Below, piece after piece: positions 59,660-64,000 of a stretch of 64,000 nt of DNA. The notes under the pieces were generated by a model, which was not told the DNA's origin, ran no database searches, and was given only the letters and a program-made list of their open reading frames with translations. Every line of letters starts with the position of its first letter. Position 1 is the first letter of the stretch. This DNA is from an uncultured Opitutia bacterium (GTDB lineage: Bacteria > Verrucomicrobiota > Verrucomicrobiia > Opitutales > Opitutaceae): the NCBI GenBank assembly GCA_903872425.1, contig CAIQKQ010000109.1, forward strand, positions 1-64,000. Direction: 5' to 3'. The translations under genes and the position numbers were made by a program.

Positions 59660-59866
59660 GTGTTGGTTGAGAGGATTGAGGCAACACGGCCCGGCCGCGC
59701 TGTCGAACGCGAACTCTAGCAAAGTCGTCAAGCACCCCGAGCCGTTTCGCTCACATCCTGACCCTCCTGCTGGTTCCCCACCACGCTTTCATTTCTCCAT
59801 TTGCTACCATCTTTCTCCATCTTCCTCGCTCGACTTGCGCGCCAGAAAACGGTTAACAAAACGTGA

Positions 59867-60811
<945 letters not shown>

Positions 60812-60951
60812 GCATAAACAACACGAAGCCGCACAATCAAGGGGGGGACCCGGTTGGCGTTCCTCTAGGTCAGGTTTTATGCCCAATACGTCGGGTTAAA
60901 ACCCGATCTAAATTCTCCTTACGTGCCACTAAAGACCAAAAGTATGTCTCC

Positions 60952-60984
60952 CTCTTCGTGTCTTTTTGTGTTTTTTGTGGCCAA
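60952..60984 (+). repeat. T/G-rich micro-repeat upstream of hemE
   Basis: CTCTTCGTGTCTTTTTGTGTTTTTTGTGGCCAA; related sequence at 62068-62102. Confidence 0.5.
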
Positions 60985-60990
60985 TCACCT

Positions 60991-62019
60991 ATGACCTCTC
61001 GCGAACGCTTCCTCGCCGCCTGTGCCTGCGCGCCGCTCGACCGCCCGCCGCTTTGGCTCATGCGGCAGGCCGGCCGCTACCTACCCGAATACCGCGCGCT
61101 CAAGGCCAAGTCGTCGTTCCTCGAGATGGTCCGCACCCCCGCGCTCGCTGCCGAGGTCACGCTCCAACCGCTGCGCCGTTTCGCCTTCGACGCGGCGATC
61201 CTATTCTCCGACATCCTCGTCATCCCCGAGGCGCTTGGTCAGGGTTACAAGTTCCGCGACGCAGGCGGCATCGCGATGGAGTTCCGCCTCGACACCCGCG
61301 CGCAGATTGACGCCCTTGCCCCCGCCGCCGCCGTGCCGGAGCGTCTGCGCTACGTCGCCGACACGCTCGCCCTGCTGAAACGCGAAATCCGCGGTGAAAA
61401 GGCGCTCCTCGGTTTCGGCGGGTCGCCGTGGACGCTCGCTGCCTATATGGTCGAGGGCGGCAGCTCGGAGGATTTCGCGCGCGTGAAGACGCTATTCTAT
61501 TCCGACCGCGCCGCTTTCGACGCGCTCATGGAGAAACTCACCGCCGCGCTCATCGCGTATTTCCAGATGCAGATCGCCGCTGGGGCCGATGCGATCCAGA
61601 TTTTCGATTCTTGGGGCGGTGTCATCGCGGGGCCGGACTACGAGGCGGCGTCGCTGCGCTGGATCCGCCAGATCATCGCTGCGCTGCCACGCGAGTTCCC
61701 GGTCATCCTCTACGCGAAAGGCTGCGCGCCACATCTCGCCGACCAGTCGTTCACCGGCGCGCGCGTCCTCAGTGTGGACTGGACCAGCGACCTCAGCGTC
61801 GTCCGCCGCACGCTCCCCGCCAACGTCGCCGTGCAAGGCAACCTTGACCCCGTGTTGATGACCACGACCCCCGCCATCGTCCGCCATGAGGCCGCGCGTC
61901 TGCTCGCGTCCATGCGCGGTACTGCCGGCCACATCTTCAACCTCGGTCATGGCATCACCCCCGACGCAAAGATCGAGTGTGTCGAGGCGTTGGTCGAAAC
62001 CGTTACGACGTGGAAATGA
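60991..62019 (+). CDS. hemE: uroporphyrinogen decarboxylase
   Basis: Start MTSRERFLAACACAPLDRPPLWLMRQAGRYLPEYR; FGGSPWTLAAYMVEGG; NLGHGITPD. Confidence 0.96.
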   Translation: MTSRERFLAACACAPLDRPPLWLMRQAGRYLPEYRALKAKSSFLEMVRTPALAAEVTLQPLRRFAFDAAILFSDILVIPEALGQGYKFRDAGGIAMEFRLDTRAQIDALAPAAAVPERLRYVADTLALLKREIRGEKALLGFGGSPWTLAAYMVEGGSSEDFARVKTLFYSDRAAFDALMEKLTAALIAYFQMQIAAGADAIQIFDSWGGVIAGPDYEAASLRWIRQIIAALPREFPVILYAKGCAPHLADQSFTGARVLSVDWTSDLSVVRRTLPANVAVQGNLDPVLMTTTPAIVRHEAARLLASMRGTAGHIFNLGHGITPDAKIECVEALVETVTTWK

Positions 62020-62067
62020 TGACGACGAGAATCACGAAAAGGTAAAAATCCCATCGTCAAGCCGCGC

Positions 62068-62102
62068 CTCATTTTGTGATTTCTTGTGATTTTCGTGGCT
62101 AA
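62068..62102 (+). repeat. T/G-rich micro-repeat spanning the hemG start
   Basis: CTCATTTTGTGATTTCTTGTGATTTTCGTGGCTAA; aligns with 60952-60984. Confidence 0.5.
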
Positions 62103-63489
62103 GTCCGAATTACCTTCCATCGCCGTTGTCGGCGCCGGCCTCACCGGCCTGACGGCCGCACACCGGTTACACACGGCCGGCCGTCGTGTGCGGCTATTCG
62201 AGGCGTCGGGCCGCGTCGGGGGCGTCATTCAGACCGAGCGCGCCGAAGGCTGGCTCGTCGAGGCCGGCCCCAACTCCCTGCGCGGCGGCTTGCCTGAACT
62301 CACGCGACTCATCGCCGAGCTGGGCCTCACTGGCACGGTCGTTACCGCCGAGCCGGCGGCGAAAAATCGCTACCTTGTCCATCGCGGCCAACTCGTAGCC
62401 GCGCCTGGCTCACCTCAAGCGCTTCTCTCTAGCCCGCTGCTCTCGTTCGGCACCAAGGCCCGCCTCGCCGCCGAGTTGCTGCGCCGCCCACAGCCGCGCG
62501 CGGCCGATCTTTCGCTCGCGGCGTTTGCCCGCGAGCATTTCGGCTCGGAGCTGGTCGAACGCGCGCTCGATCCATTCGTCTCCGGCGTTTTCGCCGGCGA
62601 CGCCGAAAAACTCTCCGCCCGCCACGCCTTCCCCGTGATCTGGGAGATGGAGCAGAAGCACGGCTCGCTCTTGCGCGCGCAGGCCGCCGCCGCCCGCGAA
62701 CGACGCGCTGAGGGCCGCCCCCCCTCACAGATCTTTTCTTTCGCCGACGGTCTCGCCTCCCTACCCCGCGCCTTGTCCGCCGCGTTGCCAACTGGCTGTG
62801 TCGAGCTCAACGCCGCCATCACCCGCCTCACCCCGACCGGTTCCGGCAGCACGCCCGGTTGGCAACTCACATGGACGAACCCTGCCGGTGTCGCTCAGAC
62901 GGATGAGTTTGCTCGCGTCATCCTCGCACTTCCCGCGCCCGCCTTGGTCAAGCTCGCCATCGGTGCGGATGCCGCCGCTCGCCCGCTCTCCACGCTGGTG
63001 GAGATGGAGCACGCCTCTGTCGCTTCTCTCTATCTCGGATTTCGACGCGACCAAGTCGCCCACCCACTCGACGGCTTCGGACTGCTCATCCCGTCCGCGG
63101 AAAAACGCGCCGTGCTCGGCGTGATTTTCTCCTCAACCCTTTTTGCCGGGCGCGCCCCCGAAGGCCATGTCGCGCTCACGGTCATGACTGGCGGCACCCG
63201 CCGTCCCGACCTCGCGGCGCTTGCGCCTGATGCGCTGCTCGCCGCGGTACAGTCCGACCTCGCCATGCTGCTCGGTGTGCGCGGCGAACCGATGTTCCTG
63301 CGGCACCACGCCTGGCAGCGCGCCATTCCGCAATACAACCTCGGACACGAACGCTTCCTTGGTGCAATCACCCGCTGCGAGACCGATCATCCCGGCCTCT
63401 TCATCGGCGGCCAAGCCCGCGACGGCATCGGCCTGCCCGATTGTGCTGCCGCCGGCCTGCGCCTCGCCGACAAAGCCCTAGCAGGCTGA
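62086..63489 (+). CDS. hemG: protoporphyrinogen oxidase (HemG/HemY type)
   Basis: FAD-binding VVGAGLTGLTAAHRLHTAGRRVRLFEASGRVGGVIQT; GPNSLRGG; GVFAGDAEKLSARHAFP; GTG start (62086 or 62095). Confidence 0.9.
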   Translation: MIFVAKSELPSIAVVGAGLTGLTAAHRLHTAGRRVRLFEASGRVGGVIQTERAEGWLVEAGPNSLRGGLPELTRLIAELGLTGTVVTAEPAAKNRYLVHRGQLVAAPGSPQALLSSPLLSFGTKARLAAELLRRPQPRAADLSLAAFAREHFGSELVERALDPFVSGVFAGDAEKLSARHAFPVIWEMEQKHGSLLRAQAAAARERRAEGRPPSQIFSFADGLASLPRALSAALPTGCVELNAAITRLTPTGSGSTPGWQLTWTNPAGVAQTDEFARVILALPAPALVKLAIGADAAARPLSTLVEMEHASVASLYLGFRRDQVAHPLDGFGLLIPSAEKRAVLGVIFSSTLFAGRAPEGHVALTVMTGGTRRPDLAALAPDALLAAVQSDLAMLLGVRGEPMFLRHHAWQRAIPQYNLGHERFLGAITRCETDHPGLFIGGQARDGIGLPDCAAAGLRLADKALAG

Positions 63490-63720
63490 GTCGCTAAAAA
63501 ATGGAGGCCTGATGGCGCGGGTAGAATTTGAACCGCCTGCCGCCACAGAATCTAAGCCGCTAAAATAGGCGGACTTAGTTAACGGTTTGAACAGGCAGAA
63601 CGAAGCAGGCAGACGCACCAAGGGTAAGCAAAAAACATCAATTGTGGCGCGCTTAAGGCACTCTAAATCTGGGTACCTCCCAGCGCCAATCTCCACTGAT
63701 TGTCCTCTGCTCAACCGCGC

Positions 63721-64000
63721 CTATTTCGCCGCGAGTGCGGCCTCAACGGCCTTGGTGATTTCGGGAGACTCGGGGGTGACTGACGAGTCGAACCGCTGGA
63801 GGATCTTGCCGTCGCGGCCAATGAGAAACTTGGTGAAGTTCCAGCCGATGTCGCCAGGGAAAGGCGACCCCTTGCCAGCCAGCAGTGTGTAGAGCGGATG
63901 CCGCTTGTCGCCGTTGACTTCGATTTTGTCGAAGAGGGGAAATGTGACCTTAAAGGTGTCGGTGCAGAATTTCTTGATCTCGATGTTGGTGCCGGGTTCC
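63721..64000 (-). CDS. glutathione peroxidase (C-terminal part; 5' end outside window)
   Basis: Minus-strand translation ...GTNIEIKKFCTDTFKVTFPLFDKIEVNGDKRHPLYTLLAGKGSPFPGDIGWNFTKFLIGRDGKILQRFDSSVTPESPEITKAVEAALAAK*. Confidence 0.9.
   Translation of the reverse strand, partial: EPGTNIEIKKFCTDTFKVTFPLFDKIEVNGDKRHPLYTLLAGKGSPFPGDIGWNFTKFLIGRDGKILQRFDSSVTPESPEITKAVEAALAAK

Noticed and set aside
60870-61061. 63-aa ORF with WPQKTQKDTKRE
   Set aside because: Arises from antisense reading of the T/G micro-repeat and hemE start; not a gene.
63510-63560. tRNA-like TTCAAAT-containing segment (rc GGCGGTTCAAATTCTACCCGCGCCA)
   Set aside because: T-stem does not pair and no D or anticodon arms found; at most a decayed fragment.

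Overview
The window is a dense, GC-rich bacterial chromosome segment of about 50 protein-coding genes. Gene content (coupled MoxR/DUF58/BatA-type cluster, Gld-like ABC cluster, DUF4159/DUF4340 proteins) looks like a Verrucomicrobiota/Opitutaceae-type genome; that placement is inference. No rRNA, convincing tRNA, CRISPR array or full IS element/prophage was recognised. Housekeeping genes include ccoI-type ATPase, tlyA, pnuC, coaX, secG, trxA, scpA, acpP plus ketosynthase, galE, aroE, yggS, a DEAD-box helicase, eno, rlmI-like, prfC, a D,D-carboxypeptidase, hemF-hemE-hemG and the 3' part of a glutathione peroxidase. The most interesting region is a long co-directional cell-envelope locus (about 8-25.4 kb). 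It combines a MoxR ATPase, DUF58 and BatA-like VWA proteins, a four-module secretin-N-like repeat protein, Q/N-rich proteins, three separate EF-hand-like loops in three neighbouring genes, and a caspase-fold-like protein that seems to lack its catalytic Cys. Other leads: a ~113-bp inverted-repeat (MITE-like) element inserted in frame in an rlmI-type methyltransferase gene; possible repeat-derived in-frame insertions in prfC and an ABC ATPase; an intact ORF for a sulfatase that has lost its key active-site residues; a membrane protein fused to a truncated receiver domain; and dispersed micro-repeats in hem-gene leaders. All family calls come from reading motifs; no database search was run.
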